The position numbers were made by a program, and so were the translations under genes. 64,000 nucleotides of DNA from assembly GCF_018129685.1 (NCBI RefSeq), contig NZ_JAFCLG010000002.1, positions 96,001 to 160,000 of the forward strand, given 5' to 3'. The stretch comes from Bradyrhizobium manausense (GTDB taxonomy: Bacteria; Pseudomonadota; Alphaproteobacteria; Rhizobiales; Xanthobacteraceae). Shown here in pieces: positions 49,441 through 57,309 of this stretch; positions within the stretch are counted from its first letter, which is position 1; the number at the start of each line of letters is the position of its first letter. The notes below the pieces were generated by a model. That model did not search any database and was not told where the DNA came from. It saw nothing but the letters and a program-made list of their open reading frames with translations.

Positions 49441-50199
49441 CTACCGCGGAGCCATACGAATCGCGCCGTCGAGGCGGATGGTCTCGCCGTTGAGCATTGC
49501 GTTCTCGACGATGTGCACGGCGAGCGCGCCGTATTCCTTGGCATCGCCGAGACGCGAAGGATGCGGCACCTGGGCCCCCAGGCTCTTGCGGGCTTCCTCG
49601 TTGAGACCCATCAGCAGCGGCGTGAAGAACAGGCCGGGCGCGATGGTGTTGACGCGGATCTTCTGGCTGGCGAGGTCTCGCGCGGCCGGCAGGGTCAGGC
49701 CGACGACGCCCCCCTTGGAGGCCGAATAGGCGATCTGGCCGATCTGACCTTCGTAGGCGGCGACCGAAGCGGTGTTGATGATGACGCCGCGCTCTTCGCC
49801 GACAGGCTCGATGGTGACGAGACGCTCGGCGAACAGACGCAGGCAGTTGAACGTGCCGATCAGGTTGACGTTGATGATGCGCGCGAACTTTTCGAGCGGA
49901 TAGACGCCATCGCGGCCGACGATGCGCTGCGAGCCGCCGATGCCGGCGCAGTTCATCAGCACGCGGGCAACACCATGCGCGCCTTCCGCCTTGGCGATCG
50001 CGGCCTTGATCTGCTCTTCGCTGGTGACATCGGCGTGAAGCGCGATGCCCTTCACTTCGGCGGCGACCTTCTCGGCATTCTCCTTGTTCTGATCGATCAC
50101 ACCGATCTTGGCGCCCTTGGCGGCCATGGCGCGGGCGGTGGCTTCACCGAGGCCCGAACCACCACCGGTGATGAGAACGGCTACGTCTTTCAATTCCAT
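49441..50199 (-). CDS. SDR dehydrogenase, 3-hydroxyacyl-CoA dehydrogenase type 2-like
   Basis: 252 residues. NAD motif VLITGGGSGLGEATARAMAAKGAKIGVIDQ (Asp for NAD specificity follows), NCAGIG, catalytic Ser in INTASVAAYEG, YSASKGG and VNTIAPGLFFTPLL. The LFFTPLL segment and lack of FabG hallmarks suit 3-hydroxyacyl-CoA dehydrogenase type II (HSD17B10-like). It probably oxidises the product of the hydratase in the same transcript. The end GETIRLDGAIRMAPR is the family C-terminus. Confidence 0.92.
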   Translation of the reverse strand: MELKDVAVLITGGGSGLGEATARAMAAKGAKIGVIDQNKENAEKVAAEVKGIALHADVTSEEQIKAAIAKAEGAHGVARVLMNCAGIGGSQRIVGRDGVYPLEKFARIINVNLIGTFNCLRLFAERLVTIEPVGEERGVIINTASVAAYEGQIGQIAYSASKGGVVGLTLPAARDLASQKIRVNTIAPGLFFTPLLMGLNEEARKSLGAQVPHPSRLGDAKEYGALAVHIVENAMLNGETIRLDGAIRMAPR

Positions 50200-50254
50200 C
50201 GCTTCAACCTTTCCTTGGGCGTTTCTTCTCTAGACTTGTAGTGCTTCGGCCGGA

Positions 50255-50914
50255 TTATCCGGCCACGACGGCGTCCTCGGCTTGCGCGAGGATGCCGCCG
50301 CAGATCAGCGTTTCCATGTGCTTGATGTATTGCCGGCAGACTTCGTCGGTGACCGGGCCGACGCCGGTCGCGCGAGACATTGCGTGCCGGCCGAAGAACA
50401 GGTGATCGCAGGCGCCGATCAGGCTGGTGTAAAACAGTACCGGATCGGTCTGGCGGAACTCGCCGCGGCTGACGCCTTCGGCAAGCAGACGGCGATGAAA
50501 GTCGAGCAGCGGCGCGACGAAGAACTTCGAGACTTCGTCCGCCGAGCCCGCAACGCTCTCGTGCAGGAGATAGTGGATCAGCCGGTTCATGTAGGGGAAC
50601 CGGTGATAGGCGCGGATGATGCCCGCGATGTGAAGCTTCAGCTTCGCGGTCGACGTGATCGGCTGCGCCAGCAGATATTCGAGGTTGGACATTTCGGTCG
50701 CAGCATCCCGCGCGAGCAGCGCCAGCAGCAGCCCGTCCTTGTTGCCGAAATGATATTTGACCAGCGCAGCGTTGGCGCCCGACTTCTGGGCGATGTCGGA
50801 GAGCGAAATCTCGATCGAGGAGCGTTCGATCATCAGCTCACTCGCGGCCACGAGCAATTTCTCTGCCGTGGAATTCTTTCCGCTGGGGAGCCGGTTCGGT
50901 ACGCTGGTCGTCAC
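50255..50914 (-). CDS. TetR family transcriptional regulator
   Basis: 219 residues from GTG 50914 (AAGGGAT six bases upstream); the open frame goes back to 50977. The helix-turn-helix reads STAEKLLVAASELMIERSSIEISLSDIAQKSGANAALVKYHFGNKDGLLLALLARDA. The ligand domain is helical (ISTAKLKLHIAGIIRAYHRFPYMNRLIHYLLHESVAG...). Its position, last of the minus-strand SDR-hydratase-ligase-ACAD run and divergent from thiolase-ligase, suggests that it controls both arms of the pathway through the palindrome at 50981-51000. The ligand is probably an acyl-CoA. Confidence 0.9.
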   Translation of the reverse strand: MTTSVPNRLPSGKNSTAEKLLVAASELMIERSSIEISLSDIAQKSGANAALVKYHFGNKDGLLLALLARDAATEMSNLEYLLAQPITSTAKLKLHIAGIIRAYHRFPYMNRLIHYLLHESVAGSADEVSKFFVAPLLDFHRRLLAEGVSRGEFRQTDPVLFYTSLIGACDHLFFGRHAMSRATGVGPVTDEVCRQYIKHMETLICGGILAQAEDAVVAG

Positions 50915-50980
50915 GGATATCCCTTGTTCTCGCCTTGAAGCGGCTCGCAGATAAGCCCAAGCAGCGCCTCCCCACAAGAG

Positions 50981-51000
50981 TTAATTGATCGATTGACTAA
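50981..51000. promoter_or_regulatory. TetR-type imperfect palindrome in the TetR-thiolase gap
   Basis: TTAATTGATCGATTGACTAA; 14 of 20 positions are symmetrical around ATCGAT. The right half, GATCGATTGACTAA, is shared in 12 of 14 positions with the site before the ACP module (32662-32678). It lies in the AT-rich part of the 148-base divergent gap. Confidence 0.6.
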
Positions 51001-51062
51001 ACGATATCCAGGCCCTTAAAACTCCGACAACCCAATTCAGAACAATCATGGGAGAGACCGAA

Positions 51063-52235
51063 ATGGCCGAGGCTTATATCGTCGCCGCTGCGCGCACCGC
51101 GGGCGGGCGCAAGGGGGGCCGCCTCGCCGGCTGGCATCCGGCCGATCTCGCCGCGAAGGTGCTGGACGAGCTGGTTGATCGCACCAAGGTCGATCCCGCG
51201 TTGGTCGAGGACGTGATCATGGGCTGCGTGATGCAAGTCGGTGAACAGTCCAACAACGTCGCGCGCAACGCGATCATGGCATCGAAACTGCCCGAGAGCG
51301 TGCCGGGCACCTCGATCGACCGCCAGTGCGGCTCCTCGCAGCAGGCGCTGCACTTCGCGGCACAAGCCGTCATGTCAGGCACGATGGACGTGGTGATCGC
51401 CGCCGGCGTGGAATCGATGACGCGCGTGCCGATGGGACTGTCCTCGCAATTGCCCGCCAAGAACGGTTTCGGCACCTACAAGAGCCCGGGCATCGAGGCG
51501 AAGTATCCCAATATCGTGTTCAGCCAATTCACCGGCGCCGAGATGATGGCGGAGAAGTATGGCCTGTCAAAGGACGACCTCGACGAATACTCCTACAACA
51601 GCCATCAGCGTGCGATCGCGGCGACGCAGGCCGGCCACTTCAAGAAGGAGATCGTGCCGCTCGAGATCGTCAGGGCCGACGGCAGCAAGGACACCCACCA
51701 CATCGACGAGGGCATCCGCTTCGACGTCACGCTCGACGGCATCAAGGGCGTCAAGCTGATCGCCGAGAACGGCAAGCTCACTGCTGCCAGCGCCAGCCAG
51801 ATCTGCGACGGCGCTTCCGGCGTGATGGTCGTCAACGAGCGCGGCCTCAAGCAGCTCGGCGTGAAGCCGCTCGCGCGCATTCACCACATGACCATGACCG
51901 GCGGCGACCCCGTCATCATGCTCGACGCTCCCCTGCAAGCCACCAAGAAGGCGCTGGAGAAGGCCGGCATGAAGATCGACGACATCGACCTGTTCGAGGT
52001 CAACGAGGCCTTCGCCTCGGTGCCGACCGGCTGGCTGAAGACCACCGGCGCCGATCCCAGCAGGCTCAACGTCAATGGCGGCGCCATCGCGCTCGGCCAT
52101 CCGCTCGGCGGCTCCGGCACCAAGCTGATGACGACGCTGGTCCACGCCCTGCACCAGCGCGGCAAGCGCTACGGCCTTCAGACCATGTGCGAAGGCGGCG
52201 GCATGGCCAACGTGACGATCGTGGAGCGGCTGTAG
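51063..52235 (+). CDS. Acetyl-CoA C-acyltransferase (thiolase)
   Basis: 390 residues from ATG 51063 (MAEAYIVAAARTAGGRKGGRLAG). The nucleophilic Cys is in SIDRQCGSSQQALHFAAQAVMSG; the His in NVNGGAIALGHPLGGSGTKLM; the second Cys in TMCEGGGMANVTIVERL; the NEAFASVP motif is also present. It cleaves a 3-ketoacyl-CoA to acetyl-CoA and a shortened acyl-CoA, the last step of the beta-oxidation set coded on the other strand. Divergent from TetR with a palindrome in between; the ligase gene follows in the same direction. Confidence 0.96.
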   Translation: MAEAYIVAAARTAGGRKGGRLAGWHPADLAAKVLDELVDRTKVDPALVEDVIMGCVMQVGEQSNNVARNAIMASKLPESVPGTSIDRQCGSSQQALHFAAQAVMSGTMDVVIAAGVESMTRVPMGLSSQLPAKNGFGTYKSPGIEAKYPNIVFSQFTGAEMMAEKYGLSKDDLDEYSYNSHQRAIAATQAGHFKKEIVPLEIVRADGSKDTHHIDEGIRFDVTLDGIKGVKLIAENGKLTAASASQICDGASGVMVVNERGLKQLGVKPLARIHHMTMTGGDPVIMLDAPLQATKKALEKAGMKIDDIDLFEVNEAFASVPTGWLKTTGADPSRLNVNGGAIALGHPLGGSGTKLMTTLVHALHQRGKRYGLQTMCEGGGMANVTIVERL

Positions 52236-52271
52236 GCTGTCGTTGCATCGCACAGGCGTTGCCACACTGAA

Positions 52272-52399
52272 GGTGTCGTCCCGGCGAAGGCCGGGATCCA
52301 TAGCCACAAATGTTTGTGGTTAGGGCGAGCTGGGGCGACATCGCATTTCAACAATCCGACTCGGTGGTTATGGATCCCGGCCTTCGCCGGGATGACACC
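52272..52399. repeat. Palindromic repeat, GGTGTCGTCCCGGCGAAGGC family
   Basis: GGTGTCGTCCCGGCGAAGGC at the left and GCCTTCGCCGGGATGACACC at the right, with GGGATCCATA / TATGGATCCC inner arms and a short ACAAATGTTTGT hairpin near the centre. It lies between the thiolase and ligase genes. Confidence 0.92.
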
Positions 52400-52423
52400 T
52401 TTGGTTTTGCGAGACCAACTTTC

Positions 52424-53968
52424 ATGACCCACCCCTCTATCCACGCCCGCACCACGCCCGACAAGATCGCCTACCAGATGGCCGGGACCGGCAAGGCGAT
52501 CAGCTATCGCGAGCTCGATGAGCTCTCCAACCAGGGCGCAAACCTGTTTCGTTCGCTTGGCCTGAAGGCCGGCGATCACATCGCGCTGCTGATGGAGAAC
52601 CGCCTTGCCTTCATGGAGATCTGCTGGGCCGCACAACGCAGCGGGCTCTATTACACCGCGATCAGCCGCTATCTGAAGCAGGACGAGATCGACTACATCA
52701 TCGGCGATTGCGGCGCCAAGGTCGTGATCACCACGCCGAAATGCGCCGACCAGATCAAGGACCTGGTCAAGGGCGCGCCGGACGAGCCGATCTTCTACAT
52801 GGTCGATGAACCTCTGCCCGGCTTCCGCTCCTACGACAAGGAAGCTGCCGCCCAGCCGACAACGCCAATCGCGGACGAGGTCGCCGGCTACGACATGCTG
52901 TATTCGTCAGGCACCACCGGCCGTCCCAAGGGAATCAAGAAGGCGTTCGAAGGCAACGCCATCGACGTGCCGAACGCGTTCCTGCGCGTGCTCTGCGCCG
53001 ACATGTGCGGAATGAACGCCGAGAGCATCTATCTGTCGCCGGCGCCGCTCTATCACGCGGCCCCGCTGCGCTTCAACATGATGGCGATCGTGCTCGGTGG
53101 CACATCCATCATCATGGAGCATTTTGACGCCGAGGATTTCCTGAGGCTGGTTGAAAAGCACAAGGTCACCCAGTCCCAGCTCGTACCGACCATGTTCGTG
53201 CGCATGCTGAAGCTGCCGGACGAGGTCCGCAGCCGTTACGACGTCTCGACGCTGAAAGGCGCGATCCACGCCGCCGCGCCCTGCCCGGTCGATGTGAAAG
53301 CAAAAATGATCGAATGGTGGGGGCCGATCCTGATCGAGTATTACGCGGGCTCCGAGGGCAACGGCGTCACCGTCTGCAACTCGCAGCAATGGCTGGAGCA
53401 TCGTGGCAGCGTCGGCCGCGCCGTGGTCGGCAAGATCAAAATCCTGGACGAGAATGACGAGGAGCAGCCCGTCGGCGAGATCGGTACCGTGTACTTCGCC
53501 GATGCGCCTGCCTTCACCTATCACAACGATCCTGAAAAGACGAAGAAGGCCTACAACGCCAAGGGCTGGTCGACGCTCGGCGATGTCGGCTATCTCGACA
53601 AGGACGGCTTTCTGTTCCTCACCGACCGCAAGTCCTACATGATCATTTCGGGCGGCGTGAACATCTACCCGCAGGAGACCGAGGACGTGCTGATCACCCA
53701 CCCCGAGATCGCCGACGTCGCCGTGTTCGGCGTGCCGAACGAGGAGATGGGCGAAGAAGTGAAAGCGGTGGTGCAGCCGCACGACATGAAGCGCGCCGGC
53801 AAGGCTCTGGAAGCGGACCTGATCGCCTACTGCAAGACGCGGCTGTCAGCGATCAAGTGTCCCCGCTCGATCGATTTCGAAGCGGAGTTGCCGCGTACGC
53901 CGACCGGCAAGCTGGTGAAGCGGCATCTGCGCGACAGATATTGGCCGAAGACGGCGGCGAAGATTTAA
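52424..53968 (+). CDS. Acyl-CoA synthetase (AMP-forming)
   Basis: 514 residues from ATG 52424 (MTHPSIHARTTPDKIAYQMAG); the open frame continues back through the repeat. P-loop DMLYSSGTTGRPKGIKKAFEG; ILIEYYAGSEGNGVTV (A5); STLGDVGYLDKDGFLFLTDRKSYMIISGGVNIYPQETEDVLI (A7/A8), C-terminal Lys in LPRTPTGKLVKRHL. It is of the FadD3-like/acyl-CoA synthetase type. It follows the thiolase in the same direction and probably activates the pathway's acid, or an intermediate, together with the feruloyl-CoA-synthase-like enzyme. Confidence 0.93.
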   Translation: MTHPSIHARTTPDKIAYQMAGTGKAISYRELDELSNQGANLFRSLGLKAGDHIALLMENRLAFMEICWAAQRSGLYYTAISRYLKQDEIDYIIGDCGAKVVITTPKCADQIKDLVKGAPDEPIFYMVDEPLPGFRSYDKEAAAQPTTPIADEVAGYDMLYSSGTTGRPKGIKKAFEGNAIDVPNAFLRVLCADMCGMNAESIYLSPAPLYHAAPLRFNMMAIVLGGTSIIMEHFDAEDFLRLVEKHKVTQSQLVPTMFVRMLKLPDEVRSRYDVSTLKGAIHAAAPCPVDVKAKMIEWWGPILIEYYAGSEGNGVTVCNSQQWLEHRGSVGRAVVGKIKILDENDEEQPVGEIGTVYFADAPAFTYHNDPEKTKKAYNAKGWSTLGDVGYLDKDGFLFLTDRKSYMIISGGVNIYPQETEDVLITHPEIADVAVFGVPNEEMGEEVKAVVQPHDMKRAGKALEADLIAYCKTRLSAIKCPRSIDFEAELPRTPTGKLVKRHLRDRYWPKTAAKI

Positions 53969-53972
53969 GGCC

Positions 53973-54515
53973 TCAATCAAACAAGCTCGGCGTGTGGTTC
54001 ACCAGCGCACCCTCGATCTCGAGCATTTTCAGCTTGGTCACCACGCCGCCATTCGCCGAGAAGCCACCGGGCTTGTTGCCGGCTGCAAGCACGCGATGGC
54101 AGGGCACGACGATCGGGCACGGGTTGCGGCCGAGCGCCTGGCCGACGTCGCGCGAGAGCTGGACGCCGCCGAGCTGTTTTGCAATATCACCATAGGTGAT
54201 GGTCTTGCCGGGCGGAATCGCGCGCGCGATCTCGTAGACGCCGCGGTTGAACGCGGGCACGCCGTCGAGATCGAGCGGGATATCGGTGAGGTCATCGGGC
54301 TCGCCCGCAAGCAGCTTGACGATGCGATCGATCGCCTGCTGCACCTCGGGTGTCGGCTCGGCCTCGGTCGCGTCGGCATGGCGCTGGCTGATGCGGGTGC
54401 GGATCTTCTGCTCGCCGCCCATCGGCAGCTGCGTGCCGTTGATGCCGCGCGGGCCCCAGGCGATGGCGCAGAGGCCGATCCTGGTGTCGAACAGGGCAAA
54501 ATGCTGGTCGGTCAT
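53973..54515 (-). CDS. ogt: Methylated-DNA-protein-cysteine S-methyltransferase
   Basis: 180 residues (start ATG 54515, MTDQHFALFDTRIG). The acceptor Cys is in NPCPIVVPCHRVLAAGNKPGGFSANGG. The helix-turn-helix-like segment before it (YEIARAIPPGKTITYGDIAKQLGGVQLSRDVGQALGRNP) is normal. It removes methyl from O6-methylguanine once per protein. Compared with Ada it has no N-terminal regulator domain. The residue pattern PCHRV is intact. It is convergent with the ligase gene (4-base gap) and divergent from the hydrolases. The longer frame to 55424 is a shadow. Confidence 0.93.
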   Translation of the reverse strand: MTDQHFALFDTRIGLCAIAWGPRGINGTQLPMGGEQKIRTRISQRHADATEAEPTPEVQQAIDRIVKLLAGEPDDLTDIPLDLDGVPAFNRGVYEIARAIPPGKTITYGDIAKQLGGVQLSRDVGQALGRNPCPIVVPCHRVLAAGNKPGGFSANGGVVTKLKMLEIEGALVNHTPSLFD

Positions 54516-54668
54516 GACTGGGTTCCTGGACTGGCGCCTTCGCATGCCCCCATTGTGATCTCGGTGCAAATCTAGGCTTGGAAATAGTTGCGATCCACCC
54601 GGTTTCCGGGAATCTTGCACAGGAGTTCCGCACACCTTTCCGCGATCCAATACTTCCGAGAGCCAAGA

Positions 54669-55487
54669 ATGCAAAGCCTCCACGTCAATGGATACGACAT
54701 GCGCTATCTCGACGTGGGCGAAGACCGGGGCCGCCCGCCGCTGGTCTGCGTGCACGGCTCGCTCAATGATTTCCGCGTCTGGGGCTGCCTGCTCGGGCCG
54801 CTGTCGCAGCGGCACCGGATGATCGTCCCGAGCCTCCGGCACTTCTTCCCGGCGCAGTGGGACGGTGTCGGCGACACCTATTCGATCGCACAGCATGTCA
54901 GCGACGTCATCGCCTTCATCGAGAAGCTCGACTTCGGTCCGGTCGATTTGATGGGACATTCCCGCGGCGGGCACGTCAGCTTCCGCGTCGCGCAGCAGCG
55001 ACCGGACCTGCTCCGCCGGCTCATCCTTGCCGAGCCCGGCGGCGAGCTCGATGCGAGCCTCGATCCGGATTATGTTGGCGGCCCCTCGCCGCTGCTGGCC
55101 CGGTTCACGGCCTCGGCCGAAAAAATCGCGGCAGGCGATGTCGATGGCGGGCTTGCCGTCTTCGTCGACACGTTGGAAGGCGCCGGCACATGGCCGCGGC
55201 TGCCGGCGATGGTGAAGCAGAACCTGCGCGACAACGCCACCACCCTGATCGGTCAGGTCCGCGACAACCGTCCGCCGTTCTCGAAGTCGGATGCGGAAGC
55301 GATCAAGATGCCGACGCTGTTCATCCTGGGCGAGCGGACCAAGGGCCTGCTGCCGAAGGTGTTGCATGCGCTGGCCGCGCACGTACCCTATTCCAGGACG
55401 GCGATCATCCCGAACGCGACGCATCCGATGTTCGAGCAGGCGCCGCAGAAATATTCCGAAGTGGTGCTGGATTTCCTGGCGAGCTGA
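54669..55487 (+). CDS. Alpha/beta hydrolase (tandem copy 1)
   Basis: 272 residues from ATG 54669 (MQSLHVNGYDMRYLDVGEDRG). Oxyanion region VCVHGSLNDFRVW; nucleophile elbow VDLMGHSRGGHVSFRVAQQRPD (G-H-S-R-G-G). Late His in NATHPMFEQAPQKYSEVV. The HSRGGH elbow and RHFFP motif are shared with copy 2. It could be an esterase, C-C hydrolase or lactonase; the sequence does not decide. The next gene starts 2 bases after its stop. Confidence 0.92.
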   Translation: MQSLHVNGYDMRYLDVGEDRGRPPLVCVHGSLNDFRVWGCLLGPLSQRHRMIVPSLRHFFPAQWDGVGDTYSIAQHVSDVIAFIEKLDFGPVDLMGHSRGGHVSFRVAQQRPDLLRRLILAEPGGELDASLDPDYVGGPSPLLARFTASAEKIAAGDVDGGLAVFVDTLEGAGTWPRLPAMVKQNLRDNATTLIGQVRDNRPPFSKSDAEAIKMPTLFILGERTKGLLPKVLHALAAHVPYSRTAIIPNATHPMFEQAPQKYSEVVLDFLAS

Positions 55488-55489
55488 TC

Positions 55490-56302
55490 ATGCAGAGCTT
55501 TCGCGTCAACGGTTACGACATGGCCTATCTCGAAATCGGCGAGGGCGATCCGCTGGTCTGCGTGCACGGCACGTTAGGTGATTTCCGCACCTGGTATTCG
55601 GTGCTCGGCCCGCTCTCGAAGAACCATCGCGTGATCTCGGTCAGCCTGCGGCACTTCTTCCCCGAACATTGGGACGCCATCGGTGACGACTACAAAATGG
55701 CGCAGCACGTCGCCGACACGATCGCCTTCATCGCGCAGGTCACGCCCGGGCCGGTCAACCTGATGGGCCACTCGCGCGGCGGCCACATCGCGTTTCGCGT
55801 CGCGCAGGCGCGGCCGGATCTGCTGCGCAAGCTGGTGCTGGCAGAGCCGGGCGGCGATCTCGATGCCAGCCTGCCGCTGCCGGAGGGCACGCCGTCGCAT
55901 CCTCCGCTCGCCGCAAAGACGATCCGCGCGGTCGAGCTGATCCGCGCCGGCGATGTCGAGGGCGCGCTGCGGACCTTCTACGAGGGCATCGAGGGCGACG
56001 GCGCGTGGCGGCGCGTGCCGGCCGCGGCCAAGCAGCAGTTGCGCGACAACACGCTCACCTTCCTCGGCCAGATCAACGAGCAGCGGCGGCCCTACACGCT
56101 GGCGGATGCGCAAGCGATCAAGACGCCGACGCTGTTGATCGGCGGCGGCGCGACCACTGGCAGCCTCTCGGTGATCTGGCGCGTGCTCGCGCAGCACATC
56201 GCCGGCAGCAGGACGGCGGTGATCGAGAATGCCGGACACTGGATGTTCGAGCAGGCGCCGCAGGAGTTCGGCGAGGTCGTGAACCGGTTCCTGGCGGAGT
56301 AG
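55490..56302 (+). CDS. Alpha/beta hydrolase (tandem copy 2)
   Basis: 270 residues (MQSFRVNGYDMAYLEIGEGDP). Same pattern as copy 1: VCVHGTLGDFRTWYSVLGPLSKNHRVISVSLRHFFPEHWD, elbow VNLMGHSRGGHIAFRVAQARPD, late His ENAGHWMFEQAPQEFGEVVNRFL. The two are clearly paralogues from one tandem duplication, with an almost unbroken alignment but a different cap (ASLPLPEGTPSHPPLAAKTIRAVELI against ASLDPDYVGGPSPLLARFTASAEKI). The 2-base gap implies co-translation. The same 25-base repeat as after hss follows it. Confidence 0.92.
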   Translation: MQSFRVNGYDMAYLEIGEGDPLVCVHGTLGDFRTWYSVLGPLSKNHRVISVSLRHFFPEHWDAIGDDYKMAQHVADTIAFIAQVTPGPVNLMGHSRGGHIAFRVAQARPDLLRKLVLAEPGGDLDASLPLPEGTPSHPPLAAKTIRAVELIRAGDVEGALRTFYEGIEGDGAWRRVPAAAKQQLRDNTLTFLGQINEQRRPYTLADAQAIKTPTLLIGGGATTGSLSVIWRVLAQHIAGSRTAVIENAGHWMFEQAPQEFGEVVNRFLAE

Positions 56303-56327
56303 CTGGCCGGGTGCCTGCCTCACATCA

Positions 56328-56352
56328 GCGAAAACAACCCCATGCACAGTAG
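56328..56352. repeat. 25-bp dispersed repeat, copy 2
   Basis: Identical to 19475-19499 in all 25 bases, starting GCGAAAACAACCCC. Lies 26 bases after the stop of the second hydrolase. An inverted TTAGGCC (56376) / GGCCTAA (56398) follows nearby. Confidence 0.85.
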
Positions 56353-56451
56353 CCGGCCTGAGCAATATCAATGGCTTAGGCCGCTCGAACCTAGAGTGGC
56401 CTAACGGTACTTGAGTAGTTCTTGACCCATCAGGCGCATCGCCATAGCGTC

Positions 56452-56471
56452 GAATACGGAATTCCGTATTC
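56452..56471. promoter_or_regulatory. Perfect 20-bp palindrome, probable GntR operator
   Basis: GAATACGGAATTCCGTATTC is a perfect palindrome around GGAATTCC. It lies 19 bases before the GTG start of the GntR gene, downstream of a possible -35 TTGACC (56422-56427), where a bound repressor would block transcription. Binding by the adjacent GntR protein is inferred. Confidence 0.8.
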
Positions 56472-56490
56472 TCTTTTCGGAGCTGCCGGC

Positions 56491-57168
56491 GTGATCCCTC
56501 TCGACCCGCTGCCGAACCTGATCGACCAGGTCTATGCCCGGATCCTGGAGGCGATCTCCGATCGCACGTTGCAGCCCGGCCAGCGCATCCGGCAGAACGA
56601 GCTCGCCGACAAGCTCGGCGTGTCGCGCCAGCCGGTGTCGCACGCGCTGCACCTGTTGCACCGTCAGGGTCTGGTGGCCGAAAGCGGCAAGCGCGGCTTT
56701 GAAGTCACCCAGCTCGATCCCGCGCGCATCCGTCAGCTCTACGAGGTGCGCGGCGCCATCGATGCGCTCGCGGCGCGGCTCGCCGCCATGCGTGCCGCAA
56801 CCGATGCGGCTGGACGCGCGCGGCTCGAGGCGGCGCTCGCCGCGGGCCGTCGCATCGATCGCAAGACCGCGCTCGCTGATCTGATTGCGCTCGATGTCGA
56901 ATTTCACTGCGCCATCTACCACCTCGCCGGCAATCCCGTGATCGAGGAAACGATCACGCCGCAATGGCCGCATATGCGCCGTTCGATGGCGACGGTGCTC
57001 TCCGAGCTCGACTATCGCGGCAGCGCCTGGGCCGAGCACGCCGATATCGCAAAGCACATTCTCGCCGGCAACGCCGATGCTGCCGAGCGCGCCGCGCTGG
57101 TCCATGCGCAGACGGCCGGACGGATGACTGAGGAGAGATTGAGGGCGACGGACGAGGTGGCGGCTTAA
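56491..57168 (+). CDS. GntR family transcriptional regulator (FCD type)
   Basis: 225 residues from GTG 56491 (start codon read as Met; then IPLDPLPNLIDQVYARILEAISDRTLQPGQRIRQNELADKLGVSRQPVSHALHLLHRQGLVAESGKRGFEV), a clear GntR winged helix. The effector domain is FCD type: RQLYEVRGAIDALAARLAAMR, ALDVEFHCAIYHLAGNPVIEETITPQWPHMRRSM, WAEHADIAKHILAGNADAAERAALVHAQTA, with the metal-binding Asp/His pattern. GGAG lies 8-12 bases before GTG. The ATG at 56422 would put the operator inside the gene and is rejected. It probably controls itself and the two genes that follow. Confidence 0.9.
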   Translation: MIPLDPLPNLIDQVYARILEAISDRTLQPGQRIRQNELADKLGVSRQPVSHALHLLHRQGLVAESGKRGFEVTQLDPARIRQLYEVRGAIDALAARLAAMRAATDAAGRARLEAALAAGRRIDRKTALADLIALDVEFHCAIYHLAGNPVIEETITPQWPHMRRSMATVLSELDYRGSAWAEHADIAKHILAGNADAAERAALVHAQTAGRMTEERLRATDEVAA

Positions 57169-57184
57169 TCGTTTGCGCCCGCGC

Positions 57185-57270
57185 CGTCATGGCCGGGCTT
57201 GACCCGGCCATCCACGTCTCTATTCGACGCTCGAAGAACGTGGATGCCCGGGACAAGCCCGGGCATGACG
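57185..57270. repeat. Palindromic repeat, CGTCATGGCCGGG family
   Basis: CGTCATGGCCGGGCTTGACC at the left and GGACAAGCCCGGGCATGACG at the right. CCATCCACGT / ACGTGGATG form the inner arms. It lies between the GntR and PhyH genes. Confidence 0.9.
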
Positions 57271-57309
57271 AGAGAGAAGACAAAACAAACAAACCGAGGA
57301 GGACGACCC

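Noticed and set aside
53973..55424. 483-codon frame on the minus strand containing ogt
   Set aside because: Only the last 180 codons are the methyltransferase; the rest is antisense to the first alpha/beta hydrolase.
56422..56490. ATG start of the GntR gene
   Set aside because: It would put the perfect palindrome inside the gene. GTG 56491 has GGAG and begins just before the winged helix.
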